Below, piece after piece: positions 44,064-53,213 of a stretch of DNA of 64,000 nucleotides (position 1 is the stretch's first letter; each line of letters begins with the position of its first letter). The notes below the pieces were generated by a model. It saw nothing but the letters and a program-made list of their open reading frames with translations. It was not told the origin of the DNA and made no database searches. The DNA is from Klebsiella michiganensis (lineage in GTDB: Bacteria; Pseudomonadota; Gammaproteobacteria; Enterobacterales; Enterobacteriaceae): positions 2,294,001 to 2,358,000 of the forward strand of contig CP011077.1 of NCBI GenBank assembly GCA_000963575.1. The letters run 5' to 3'. The position numbers and the translations under genes were made by a program.

Positions 44064-46043
44064 ATGGATAAGAGTATCGATATCCTGCTTTACGTAGCTT
44101 TAAGCGAGGAGTTCGATGTAGTCATAGAAATGCTAGGGCCAGATTTTAAATCTCAAGAGTTGGCAGATGTTACTCTAACAGGTTTCTTCGGCAATATCGC
44201 CTCGCCTGCACTTGACCGAAACTTCGAAGTGGCGGTGTTCGCGGCTGGGAAGATGGGCAACATTCGATCCGCTAGTCTTACATCTGTACTTATCGAAAAA
44301 CTCAATCCTGCCAACATCGTGGTGCTGGGTATAGCAGGCTCGCTGGCAAACGACATGGAGCCTGGCGATGTATTTATACCGGACACGGTTAACGAGTATA
44401 TGGCAAATTCTGCGGCCATTGGGGAGAGTAAGAACTGGAGATTTACTACATCAGGTAACCTATTTCCAACCTCCTTGAGACTGCTCAATAGGTTTCAATT
44501 CTTCGCACACACCAGTAAAGACTATTACAATCGGTGGCAGCAAAATACGCAAACCTTCAGGTCTGATCTCATTTCAGAAGAGGCCGAACTAACCCTTGCT
44601 AGTAGAGGCCTGATCCTACGCGGTTGTTGTAAGCTCTTTGCCGGGGATGATCGCAAACTGGCCAGCGGCCCTGCAGTAGGTAAAGGCAAGGGATTTGTTG
44701 ATTGGATCTTACGCGAACATGATCGTAAAGTTGCGGCCATAGAAATGGAGTCGGCAGGTGTGCATGATGCTGCGACTGTTCGCACTCCAGCCCCACGAGC
44801 CGTGGCTATTCGCGGCATTTCTGATTACGCTGACGCCAGAAAAGAAAAAATTGAGGGCGCCGCTAAAGGTAAGTTTAGAGATTTGTCTGCTAGGAACGCT
44901 GTTTCTTTTTTTATTCATACTGTCCAAGCTGGATTGTTTGGATCAGAGGCAGAATTGGCACATGTCATATCTTCTTCAGAATCGGATGTTCCGCTTGATT
45001 CTCGCGTGAAATCAGTGTTTGTCATAGGTGGTCGCACCGGTGAGACCGCTGATGTAGATGCTGAACTCCCACGCTTGCACAAGGTATCGTTGACCCTTGG
45101 TCATGTTCTCGCGAAAGCGGGAGCGCAGCTATTAGTATGTAGCCCGTTCCCTGATTCGGTCGACTATTACACAGCAATGGGTTATGCGGACGCTAAGTGT
45201 GGTGGAGTAATCCAGTTCCATAGTCCCACACATTCAACGGTCGAGGAAAAGCGATGTCTTCTACGCAAAACACTTGGACGGCCAGGCCTAGCAATCCAGG
45301 ATTGGAACTACCCTGGCCCAGAGGGCAATGAGGGCGATGTCTGGTTCCAATCTTGGTTTTTGGCCCAGATACAAGCGCTGGAAAAGGCTGATGTAGTTGT
45401 TGCTCTGGGAGGGAAAATTTCCCAAACGGCTAGCACACTATTGCATCTTGCTGAGGCCAAAGGCCTTCCGATCATTCCATTCGCATTTCTTGGTGGAGTC
45501 GCACGTCGCTCATATGAGCGACGTGATTGGTCGCGGCTTAATCCGGGATTTGATCCTAGCGTTTTGTGCGACGTTGATGGCATAGAGCATACGATTGAGA
45601 TCGCTAATCGTCTGATATTGGATCGAATGCAGCCGAGCTCCTGCCCAGAGCGTCCAAAAGTGGTCTTCATTAGTTTTGCTCATCAGGACTCAGTAATAGC
45701 GAATGAACTACGTGCAGCCCTAGTTAAAGAGGGTATTGAGGTCTTGGTTGGTGACGACGAAATCAGATCAGATCAGATGATCACAGCAACCATCGAGCAA
45801 GCGGTTCTTCGCAGCGATGTTTGTGCAGTTCTTTGGAGCCGTCAGTATGCTCAGAGCCCATGGTGCTATGACGAAATGAGTCTGGCAATAAACCAACAGG
45901 AATATGGCAAGATCAAGGTATGGCTTTTCAATCTAGACGACTCTCCGATTGTGCCGAGTCAGGCACGCAAGCTACCCGCTATCTCTGTGAGGAGCGGTAA
46001 TGCGATGCACCAATGTGTGCATGAGCTTTTGGGGAAGTCTTAG
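44064..46043 (+). CDS. Nucleosidase-SLOG-TIR fusion protein, putative anti-phage effector
   Basis: A 659-residue soluble protein of three parts. Residues 1-295 are a phosphorylase-superfamily nucleosidase: AAGKMGNIRSA, VVLGIAGSL, GDVFIPD, LASGPAVGKGK, IEMESAGV (Glu227, Glu229) and RGISDYAD (Asp254), all expected catalytic positions present. Residues 315-515 are a SLOG Rossmann domain: VFVIGGRTGE, LVCSPFPDSVDYYTAMGYA and KADVVVALGGKISQTASTLL, like the STALD receptor of Thoeris ThsA. Residues 530-655 are a TIR domain with VVFISFAHQDS and SPWCYDEMSLA, Glu604 being the catalytic residue. It likely turns NAD-derived signals into nucleotide destruction. Base composition differs from the AT-rich Detocs genes. 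Confidence 0.82.
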   Translation: MDKSIDILLYVALSEEFDVVIEMLGPDFKSQELADVTLTGFFGNIASPALDRNFEVAVFAAGKMGNIRSASLTSVLIEKLNPANIVVLGIAGSLANDMEPGDVFIPDTVNEYMANSAAIGESKNWRFTTSGNLFPTSLRLLNRFQFFAHTSKDYYNRWQQNTQTFRSDLISEEAELTLASRGLILRGCCKLFAGDDRKLASGPAVGKGKGFVDWILREHDRKVAAIEMESAGVHDAATVRTPAPRAVAIRGISDYADARKEKIEGAAKGKFRDLSARNAVSFFIHTVQAGLFGSEAELAHVISSSESDVPLDSRVKSVFVIGGRTGETADVDAELPRLHKVSLTLGHVLAKAGAQLLVCSPFPDSVDYYTAMGYADAKCGGVIQFHSPTHSTVEEKRCLLRKTLGRPGLAIQDWNYPGPEGNEGDVWFQSWFLAQIQALEKADVVVALGGKISQTASTLLHLAEAKGLPIIPFAFLGGVARRSYERRDWSRLNPGFDPSVLCDVDGIEHTIEIANRLILDRMQPSSCPERPKVVFISFAHQDSVIANELRAALVKEGIEVLVGDDEIRSDQMITATIEQAVLRSDVCAVLWSRQYAQSPWCYDEMSLAINQQEYGKIKVWLFNLDDSPIVPSQARKLPAISVRSGNAMHQCVHELLGKS

Positions 46044-46141
46044 GTAGACTGGGCAGATGGTGAGCTGATATTTTTCGCCACATCCTCCTGCTGAACCGCT
46101 GCTGGCTGGAGTGACCAAGCTCCGGTAGACAGTTTCTGTCC

Positions 46142-46425
46142 TCACGACGAGGCTTGTTCGAAGGCCTCCGGACTGACGCCGCCGAGATGACTGTGCCGCC
46201 GGGCCCGGTTGTAGAACATTTCAATGTAATCGAAGATATCGGCCCGGGCCAGATCCCGGGTTTTATAGATACGCTTTCTGATCCGTTCTTTTTTCAGCGA
46301 ACTGAAGAACGACTCGGCCACCGCATTATCCCAGCAGTTGCCACGCCGGCTCATGCTCGGTGCCAGATTATTGGCCCGACAGAACCGTTGCCAGTCGTCG
46401 CTGCCGTACTGGCTGCCGTAACGAA
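46142..46425 (-). pseudogene. IS3-family transposase fragment, C-terminal
   Basis: The frame reads YGSQYGSDDWQRFCRANNLA, then MSRRGNCWDNAVAESFFSSL and a stretch ending RRHSHLGGVSPEAFEQASS, the last 95 residues of an IS3-group OrfB with the catalytic Glu in NAVAESFF. The 5' part is missing beyond about 46425 (GSQYG). The right end of the element may lie at 46050-46100, just after the TIR gene stop, so insertion stopped short of that gene. Confidence 0.85.
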
Positions 46426-47162
46426 AGGTTGTAGATTGCTTTTTAGCGTCACCGGGGTAGGGTGTATTAACATAACCGGGCGAGCGCGATAAGGTGAGAG
46501 GGTAAGGTTGCTACCCAATCTCAAGGGGGCCAGACGACTCCAAGTCCATTACGTGGCACTTTTATGTGTCGGGGCTTTGCCTACTGGCTTTGGTGGCTCT
46601 TGTTAAAGACAACACATCTGACTGGACGTTGTGGCCATTTTCCTGATACAGCCAAAATGAAGGCATTTCGCTACGAGACACCATACTTTTGATTCCAGAA
46701 TTCGTAAAAAAACTTCACAGATTGCAGTGAAGCTAACTGCGTTGACAATGAGCGGTGAGCCAGATGGTCAATGTAGTATCTGAGTGGATACAGAAACGGC
46801 AGAGAGGTTTCCGTGTCCATCAGGATCCATTGCCGTTTGCAGCCTGAGATAGCCAACTGGTTTACTGAATACACGACGTTTACCCCATAATTACTACGGA
46901 TATGAAGAGAATGTACTCTGTACCTAATGCAAGAAACGAGAGGGGATCCAAAATTCTAACGTATTGATTAATCAGCTAGTGGAAATGTCTTATGAACTTA
47001 TTTATCATTGTAGGTAATTTAACATAATATACATTATGCGCACCAAGGTCATGGTAGCTCAATATTACTGTTTAATTGTGGCTGATTCCTCCGGTCTGTA
47101 TGCCCGGCCCAACGACTCACTTTGTCCGATCCGCGTTTCCCGTCGCGATACATGACGCCGGG
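46426..47162. other. Degenerate region between transposase remnants
   Basis: About 740 bases with no intact gene except the integrase-like fragment at 46671-46874. The first 170 bases are GC-balanced and show no recognisable frame; the last 250 are AT-rich. This is consistent with repeated insertion and deletion. Confidence 0.5.
46671..46874 (-). pseudogene. Tyrosine-integrase N-terminal fragment
   Basis: A 67-residue frame whose second half, FLYPLRYYIDHLAHRSLSTQ and LASLQSVKFFYEFWNQKYG, has the helical SAM-like (core-binding) pattern of phage-type integrases, where the chain would continue into the catalytic domain. It stops after KYGVS. If correct it is the remains of the recombinase that brought the island. 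Confidence 0.5.
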
Positions 47163-47938
47163 ATGTTCCCCGTGAAAGAAATCGACTGCTTCAAAATTCT
47201 TCGGGATGTCATCGACCGTAACCCGCATCCTGGCCAGGCTGCGAACATGCTCGGTATTACGCCGCACCATTGCCGCGGCCTGCTGAAAGTTATCGTCAGT
47301 CTGTCCCGCCTGACATAAACCATCAGAGCCGCGCTCGCATTGGATTCCGCTTGCTGCCCGCGTCACTGACTGAGCTGGCAATATCATCCGGGAATACAGT
47401 CCCGATTCAGGACCGACCGCAGGCGCGGCAAAATCTGAAGGACATTCGCGGTCTGTTCCCTGGCAAGGAAACCATCCGACGTCTCGGGATAAAAGCCGGA
47501 CTCAGGATCCCACGCAGACAGCGCGCACCTAAAATTCATCAGCTTTGTTACCGGCGGCCTTGTACTGGCTAGCTGATACAAAATGTATTTGCGGAAGAAT
47601 ACATGGCGGATTACAACCGACGCTTTGCCAAAGCCCCCTGGCATGATTTTAACGCGCATCGGCCGCCGGCCTTAGACGATGATCTTGATGCGAAATTTCC
47701 CGGGCGAATGCCCCGCCGGGTATCAAAAGCCCTGACCGTATAGCCCGATAAATAACGCTATCTGATTGAGGACCGCGAATACCGTCGAATGGCCATCGGC
47801 AAGTACATAGCTGGTGGGCATTATCCTGCCGGATCTGGGGCCAAGTGTGTCTACTACCCTACTCCACCTATGGCCGGATTTATGAAATTGATCCCGCCGG
47901 AATAGTTGATAACAGTAGGTCCGCCCATGGGCTGGATG
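47163..47938 (+). pseudogene. ISNCY-type transposase remnant, frameshifted and deleted
   Basis: Pieces of one transposase in shifting frames: MFPVKEIDCFKILRDVIDRN and PGQAANMLGITPHHCRGLLK (helix-turn-helix head), then GKETIRRLGIKAGLRIPRRQ and RAPKIHQLCYRRPCTG, then, after loss of the central catalytic part, MADYNRRFAKAPWHDFNAHR and PRRVSKALTV. This order matches ISNCY-family transposases. It runs up to the 3' end of the convergent PRD regulator gene, marking the right edge of the island. Confidence 0.8.
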
Positions 47939-47989
47939 CTCCCCGCAGGTCCAGAAAAAGAGACAACGCGTCAATTGAGATTGCCCAAC

Positions 47990-50098
47990 CTACCAAACGG
48001 CACCATCATGAATACAACATTTAACCTGGGAGAGTGAATCGGCGTTGAGCAATTGCTCAAGTCTCTTGTCATCACTGATTAATGCATTGAATTCCTCCAG
48101 CAATTGAATATGTGAAAGATTTGAAGTTGGCACAAAAATCACAATCAACCTGGGGGTGAGCGAGAGCTCGGATAGTTCAAAATGCAGAGGATATTTCAGT
48201 TTCAGCAGCGAAAGCGCCCCCTCGGTCGCACCAGCAGGCGGCGCATCATGTAGCAGTAGAATATCCGGGGTTAGATAAGTGGTGATGCCGTGATCCTCAA
48301 TCTGTTTGACCATATTACGCACATACTGCGCATCAATGATCCCCTTCTCCCTGAGCGGCTGCGCCGCCTTACGGATCGACTGCTGCCATGACAAATGGCG
48401 GGAGGTAAAATTAACAAAGGGGAAGCGTTCGGCGCCTGGTTGGGATGAGGCCACTACCCGGCGTTGTTGTTTCTGAATAAACTGGCTGATGATATGACTG
48501 AATTCCTCGTGCAGCGGTTCTTTTTGTTGTGGCACAAGTCGGGTTACGGAAGCGACCAGCGACTCAACCAGGGCTGATACCCCAGTCAGTTCGATGTTAT
48601 TTTCCAGCATCAGGCGCAACTGCTGCTTCTCGCTTTCGCTGAGCATATGTTGAGTCTGAATAAAACCCACACCAGCAGGAAGTGGGCAGTTTAACGCAAT
48701 CGTACTCACCACCAGACGAACGTGACTTCCTACGCCTTGCTGCAGCAACTGGCTGGCAGAGACTCGTTCGATATGCATGGGTAGCACAGTCAGGTTACGA
48801 AGTTGGTTTTCAAGGATTGCCGTTGAAGAAAGCCCTCCTTCAGTGACCAATAAAATATGCTGTTCAGCCGTCTCAGGCCGCCGGTCCATCCATGCCGCGA
48901 AACTGATAACAATGTAGCTGAGCTCATCGTCGCAAAATGCCACCTGATACTCTTGCTCCAGGGTGACAATAATCTGCCGACAAAGGCGGAAAATCAGCGG
49001 GTAGCGTTGAAGGATCTCCTCGCGCAGCACATTTTCACTGTGCATACCGAAAAGACAGCGATGGATAGCCGGACCAAGGTGCGAAAATAACCGCAATTCC
49101 AGCTGTTCCGCATCCTGTAAATAGACACCGGCTAATGCCTGAAACTGTACGATAAGGTGCCGAACGGTTGCCATCAGCCTGCTATTCCCCCCCTTTTCGC
49201 CCTCCATAAGAGTGATTTTTTTACTGGTAGAAAGCAGCAGTGAAATAAACAGCGTGTTGCCTGATATTTCCGCCAGATTCAGTTCGCGGGCAAGCGCCGC
49301 ATTCAGACTGGCGGCAACTTCACACTCTTCTTGCTCACGCAAAAAGCGCGTTTGAACCACGGAGAACTCGGGATAGTGCCCATTGAGCGTGTCCAGCAGC
49401 GTGAAGAGCAACATGTAATGCAGCGCGCGCCTGTCCTTGTCGCTAAATGTCCGGTGCAGCAGCTGTTCTGTTTGTTTAAGTTGGGCGTCCATCACCTGAC
49501 GCACCCGGGATTCATCCCGCCCAGCAATAGTCAGTTGCCCAAATAGAATCTGTGCAATGCGGGCCTCTGCCTGATAATCGGAATATTTTAGCGCGTGGTG
49601 CAGCATCTGCTGCACCGCCAGACGGATAGAGAGATCGCTTCCTTCAAGGCGATATCCTTGCCTTTTATCGACTCGGAGTATCAGTTGTTGCGGCTGAAGC
49701 TGTTGTTTAAGCAGCGCGATATCATCCAGCGTGGTGTTGCGGCTCACGCGGTTAAGTTCACTGATATGCTGGGTAAAAGCGGGATGGATACGGCAGGCTA
49801 GATGAAGCAGCAGATTGACGCGCCGTTCGTCGGCGCTGAGTTTGTAGTGCCGGGTGTTAATCACTCCAAGCTGACGTAAGATCCCGGCAGCTTCATTGTC
49901 GGCAACGCGCACGCCCCGCTGCGCATCGCAAATCAGTGGCGTAAAACCCTGGGCTGAAAGCCAGTTGTTAATCCGCGTACGCCGATAATAGAAATTACGC
50001 TGCGGCAAGCCGATGCGTTCACAGAGAATCTTGATGGACATCCCCGGCTCGGTAGACACCTTTTTCAGGATCTCTACGGCCAGGTGGTCGAGCTGCAT
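47990..50098 (-). CDS. PRD-domain (BglG/MtlR-like) transcriptional activator
   Basis: A 702-residue PTS-controlled regulator. It begins with helix-turn-helix domains (LAVEILKKVSTEPGMSIKILC and a second near residue 90), then two PRD regions with His targets (e.g. FSHLGPAIHRCLFGMHSEN and FCDDELSYIVISFAAWMDRR), an EIIB-like domain (ILLVTEGGLSSTAILENQL) and a C-terminal EIIA-Fru/Mtl-like domain. Phosphorylation by PTS proteins should switch it on when its sugar is present. It replaces the DeoR-type UlaR of the E. coli ula regulon. The ATG at 50098 has GGGGG before it. Last gene of the ascorbate-type operon. Confidence 0.82.
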   Translation of the reverse strand: MQLDHLAVEILKKVSTEPGMSIKILCERIGLPQRNFYYRRTRINNWLSAQGFTPLICDAQRGVRVADNEAAGILRQLGVINTRHYKLSADERRVNLLLHLACRIHPAFTQHISELNRVSRNTTLDDIALLKQQLQPQQLILRVDKRQGYRLEGSDLSIRLAVQQMLHHALKYSDYQAEARIAQILFGQLTIAGRDESRVRQVMDAQLKQTEQLLHRTFSDKDRRALHYMLLFTLLDTLNGHYPEFSVVQTRFLREQEECEVAASLNAALARELNLAEISGNTLFISLLLSTSKKITLMEGEKGGNSRLMATVRHLIVQFQALAGVYLQDAEQLELRLFSHLGPAIHRCLFGMHSENVLREEILQRYPLIFRLCRQIIVTLEQEYQVAFCDDELSYIVISFAAWMDRRPETAEQHILLVTEGGLSSTAILENQLRNLTVLPMHIERVSASQLLQQGVGSHVRLVVSTIALNCPLPAGVGFIQTQHMLSESEKQQLRLMLENNIELTGVSALVESLVASVTRLVPQQKEPLHEEFSHIISQFIQKQQRRVVASSQPGAERFPFVNFTSRHLSWQQSIRKAAQPLREKGIIDAQYVRNMVKQIEDHGITTYLTPDILLLHDAPPAGATEGALSLLKLKYPLHFELSELSLTPRLIVIFVPTSNLSHIQLLEEFNALISDDKRLEQLLNADSLSQVKCCIHDGAVW

Positions 50099-50151
50099 GT
50101 TGCCCCCTGAAAAAGCTGACACCTAAGGTGCCAGCTCTCAATATCAGTGCA

Positions 50152-51219
50152 TTACAGGAAGGACGGGTATGGCAGGTCCGTTTCTGCCTCGAAAATATCC
50201 GGGAAGCCACGCGGATGCTGGTATATGCGACGATTAAGATCCTGCGGGTAAGTAAATTTACCGCCAGGCTGCCAGATAAACGGCACAAACTGATATTGCA
50301 GGCGATGACGACGCATTTCGAACAGCGTCAGAATTTCGTTGGTGTCCGCCAGCATGTTGCACCAGATATCGTGGTGGAACGGGATCATCACATTCGTGCG
50401 CAGCGCTTCGCCCATTCGCAGGATGTCCACGGAAGTCATTTTATCAGTAATGCCTATCGGATTCTCGCCAAACGAACCCAGCGCGACGTCGATATTATGC
50501 TGCTTGCCATGCTGAGCGTACATATTGGAGTAGTGAGAATCGCCTGAGTGATAGATGTTACCACCCGGGGTTTTCAGCAGGTAGTTCACCGAACGCAAAT
50601 CCATATCCGGGATAGCCGCCCCGTCATCTGCCAGCGGTTTTGGCGGTTCCGTAATAAGGATCGTCCGGTCAGAAGACTCCAGCACGGCGATTTCCATATC
50701 TTTAATTTTGATAACATCACCAGGTTTCACAACCCGACAACGCTCCGCAGGTACTCCCCACTGCATCCATAAATCCACGCACGCCTGTGGGCCAATAAAC
50801 GGCACCTCCGGAGAACAGTTTTTCAGTACGGCTGCCGCCACGTTGATGTCGATATGGTCTGCGTGATAGTGCGTGGCCAGCACCGCGTCGATCTCTTTGA
50901 TGGAGAACGGGTCGAGCACGAAGGGGGTGCTGCGCAGGTTCGGTTGAGCGATCCGCGCCCCGCTCATACGGGCCATCTGATGGCTCGGTTTCATGTCCGG
51001 CAGATTCTTTTTGCGCTTGCCGGTGCCGCACCAGAAATCAATGCTGACATTGGCATTGCCCGGGGTTTTCACCCACAGGCCGACACAACCAAGCCACCAC
51101 ATTGCCACCGATTTTGGAGCAACGTTCTCGGCGCTGATTTCATCATTCAGCCAGGTCCCCCATTCCGGAAAGGTATTCTGTACCCAGGATTCGCGGGAAA
51201 TTTCGTTTACATGACTCAT
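50152..51219 (-). CDS. ulaG: UlaG-like L-ascorbate-6-phosphate lactonase
   Basis: A 355-residue metallo-beta-lactamase-fold lactonase that opens L-ascorbate 6-phosphate to 3-keto-L-gulonate 6-phosphate. It aligns over its whole length with E. coli UlaG: ESWVQNTFPEWGTWLNDEI, MWWLGCVGLWVK, DFWCGTGKRKKN, TTPFVLDPF-like STPFVLDPF, YHSGDSHYSNMYAQHG, PFHHDIWCN. The metal motif reads HYHADH here; E. coli UlaG has HDHNDH, so the canonical HxHxDH pattern is kept. Start at the second of two ATGs, placed six bases after AAGGAG. Confidence 0.9.
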   Translation of the reverse strand: MSHVNEISRESWVQNTFPEWGTWLNDEISAENVAPKSVAMWWLGCVGLWVKTPGNANVSIDFWCGTGKRKKNLPDMKPSHQMARMSGARIAQPNLRSTPFVLDPFSIKEIDAVLATHYHADHIDINVAAAVLKNCSPEVPFIGPQACVDLWMQWGVPAERCRVVKPGDVIKIKDMEIAVLESSDRTILITEPPKPLADDGAAIPDMDLRSVNYLLKTPGGNIYHSGDSHYSNMYAQHGKQHNIDVALGSFGENPIGITDKMTSVDILRMGEALRTNVMIPFHHDIWCNMLADTNEILTLFEMRRHRLQYQFVPFIWQPGGKFTYPQDLNRRIYQHPRGFPDIFEAETDLPYPSFL

Positions 51220-51229
51220 CATAGTCTCC

Positions 51230-51868
51230 TTACACTTCGCTGGGATGGGCAATTTTCTGGAAAGCGATAGCCGCTTCGCGGCAGTCAGGCGCATTCAGAA
51301 TGGCGCCGCCAACAATGGCGACGGCCGGATCGAGTTGTTTTTTGATGTTTGGCAGAGTGTTGAGGTTAATTCCCCCCGCCAGCGAGACAGGCAAACCCGT
51401 TGCCTCTCGGACATCGAGAAACTCACGGAACGCCTCTGCCTGGCTGTCACCACAATCCGCGTTCTTATGTACGCAGAGATGAGTGGCGCCCAGCGCTTTG
51501 AGCTCTTTCGCGCGCTGTACCGGGTTGAGGACCGACTGCAAATCAAAGACCACGGTGGCGTTATTTTCACTGGCAATCGCCAGGATCTTTTTCACCGCCG
51601 TGTCGCTGGCAACGGCGAGCATAGAGTAGTTCTCCGGCGAGCATTTGCACATCAGCGTCGCTTCACGCTCCGGGCCATCAATGATTTTCATATCGAGAAA
51701 CAGTGGTTTATCCGGGCAGATAGCGCGAATGTCCGCGGCAATCTGGATGCCGCACAGCTTCAGTAGAGATGTGCCCACTTCGATAATATCGACATACGGC
51801 CCCGCTTTGCGCACCACGTCGAGTGCCTGATCGCGGTCGAGTAAATCGAGCGCCAGTTGAATTTTCAT
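51230..51868 (-). CDS. ulaD: UlaD-like 3-keto-L-gulonate-6-phosphate decarboxylase
   Basis: A 212-residue TIM barrel of the orotidine-5'-phosphate decarboxylase suprafamily. Motifs: IQLALDLLDRDQALDV at strand 1, LFLDMKIIDGPE (the D-x-K-x-x-D active site), ATHLCVHKNAD and VSLAGGINLNTLPNI, with VAIVGGAI as phosphate loop. It should convert 3-keto-L-gulonate 6-phosphate to L-xylulose 5-phosphate; hexulose-6-phosphate synthase is a related alternative. The start at 51868 has GGAG six bases before it. It lies between the PTS IIC gene and ulaG. UlaE and UlaF, the later epimerases, are absent here. Confidence 0.83.
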   Translation of the reverse strand: MKIQLALDLLDRDQALDVVRKAGPYVDIIEVGTSLLKLCGIQIAADIRAICPDKPLFLDMKIIDGPEREATLMCKCSPENYSMLAVASDTAVKKILAIASENNATVVFDLQSVLNPVQRAKELKALGATHLCVHKNADCGDSQAEAFREFLDVREATGLPVSLAGGINLNTLPNIKKQLDPAVAIVGGAILNAPDCREAAIAFQKIAHPSEV

Positions 51869-51885
51869 AGCCATCTCCAGGACAG

Positions 51886-53187
51886 TTACGGCACCAGACC
51901 AAATGCGGTGCCAACAAGTTTCAGCAAATACAACAGCGGTAACCAGACCAGGGTGAAATCGATATTGGAGAACATCAGTCCGGAACCAAACAGAGAGCCC
52001 ATCATTGGGTAAAGCAGAATTATGCCGGCATGCGCAATGATGCTGGTTACAAAGCCTGCGGCCAGCGCACCTTTATACCCGCCGTATTTGTTGCCAAATA
52101 CGCCCATGGTGCAGCCATCAAAGAACATGATGATTGGGCTTGGAAAAACAATAATCGAACATTTGAAGAGGATGGTTGCCCCCATCACCAGCAGCGCTCC
52201 GGCAACGGAGGCGATAAAACCAAGCATTGCACCTGTGGGTGAGTACGGGAAAAGCGCCGGGCAATCCAGAGCCGGAACCGCGTCTGGCAGCAGACGATCG
52301 GAAATTCCTTTAAACGCCGGAACAATCGAGCCGATAAACATGCGCACCCCCACCAGCAGGATCACCACGCCAGCGGTAAAGGTCAGCCCTTCCATAATGA
52401 GCCAGACAACCCAGTTGGTCTTGCCGCTCAGTTGACCAATCCCATCCGCGCCAACGGCCAGGCCAATGCCCAGGAAAATCAGCGGCATCAGGAATGAGAG
52501 CGAAATGGTGTTGTCGCGGAACATAGCCAGGAAACCAGGCAACTTCATCTCTTCCGCATCCTGTTCCGGGTTACCAACCACTTTCGCAATACGACTTGCC
52601 ACCCACGCCCCGACCTGCTGGTGATGACCCAGCGTCAGGTCATCGCCAACGAAGTGCTGTGCGAGGGAGCGAGTAATCGCCGGTGTAAGCGTCCAGTACA
52701 GCGCACACAGCACAGCACCAGTGATGATCAGCGGGAAGCCAGATAAGCCCAGAACGCCCGGCAGGGAAACCACCATAAAGGTTGCCAGGAATAGCTGGAT
52801 ATGCACCGTCAGATACACGTTTTTGCAGCGCTTGAACGGAATGATCCAGACAAAAAACAGGTGAATCAGGAAGCCGAGAATGAACGTCATGGTGACGTCA
52901 TTGGCAAAATGCAGCATTGCCACACCAAACGCTGCCTCGTTGGCTGGCAGTACGCCCTGGATCCCTAGCATGCTGTTCAGTTTCCCCATGATCGGGGTTA
53001 GTGATTTCAGCAGCGTGCCGGAACCGATGGTGATAACCAGCAGGCCAATGATGGTTTTCGTCGTTCCATCAATGACTTCGTTGACTTTTCTTCCCTGAAG
53101 TATCAGCCCTGTCATCGCAATGAGACCGAGGAACAGTGGCGCCTTATCAAGCAGTTGGAAAATAATAAAATCGACAATATCTTTCAT
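51886..53187 (-). CDS. ulaA: Ascorbate-type PTS IIC component (UlaA/SgaT-like)
   Basis: A 433-residue integral membrane permease of the PTS ascorbate-galactitol family with about ten helices. Recognisable: PLFLGLIAMTGLILQGRKVNEVIDGTTKTIIG near the start, AMLHFANDVTMTFILGFLIH, and LFPYSPTGAMLGFIAS plus PIIMFFDGCTMGVFGNKYGG. It takes up the substrate while IIB passes phosphate to it. AAAAGGGG precedes the ATG. Operon order is IIA, IIB, IIC, decarboxylase, lactonase, regulator. Confidence 0.88.
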   Translation of the reverse strand: MKDIVDFIIFQLLDKAPLFLGLIAMTGLILQGRKVNEVIDGTTKTIIGLLVITIGSGTLLKSLTPIMGKLNSMLGIQGVLPANEAAFGVAMLHFANDVTMTFILGFLIHLFFVWIIPFKRCKNVYLTVHIQLFLATFMVVSLPGVLGLSGFPLIITGAVLCALYWTLTPAITRSLAQHFVGDDLTLGHHQQVGAWVASRIAKVVGNPEQDAEEMKLPGFLAMFRDNTISLSFLMPLIFLGIGLAVGADGIGQLSGKTNWVVWLIMEGLTFTAGVVILLVGVRMFIGSIVPAFKGISDRLLPDAVPALDCPALFPYSPTGAMLGFIASVAGALLVMGATILFKCSIIVFPSPIIMFFDGCTMGVFGNKYGGYKGALAAGFVTSIIAHAGIILLYPMMGSLFGSGLMFSNIDFTLVWLPLLYLLKLVGTAFGLVP

Positions 53188-53213
53188 CGTGATCCCCTTT
53201 TTGTAGCAGATCT

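Larger units (their letters stand above)
36881..47938. mobile_element. Defence island bounded by transposase and integrase remnants
   Basis: Bounded on the left by an IS3 fragment and on the right by IS3, integrase and ISNCY remnants. Contents: an unknown 426-residue protein, a small membrane protein, Detocs, and the nucleosidase-SLOG-TIR gene. Left part strongly AT-rich, right gene GC-balanced, so at least two acquisitions. No intact recombinase or attachment repeat was found, so the island is probably no longer mobile by itself. Confidence 0.65.

Noticed and set aside
44064..46043. Assignment as Thoeris
   Set aside because: Thoeris needs separate ThsB (TIR) and ThsA (Sir2/SLOG) genes; here one protein has a nucleosidase in place of Sir2.
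47049..47387. Open frame of 112 codons on the minus strand
   Set aside because: It is antisense to the ISNCY transposase remnant.
36068..48000. CRISPR array or prophage in the island
   Set aside because: No regularly spaced repeats, phage structural genes, tRNA or attachment repeat were found.
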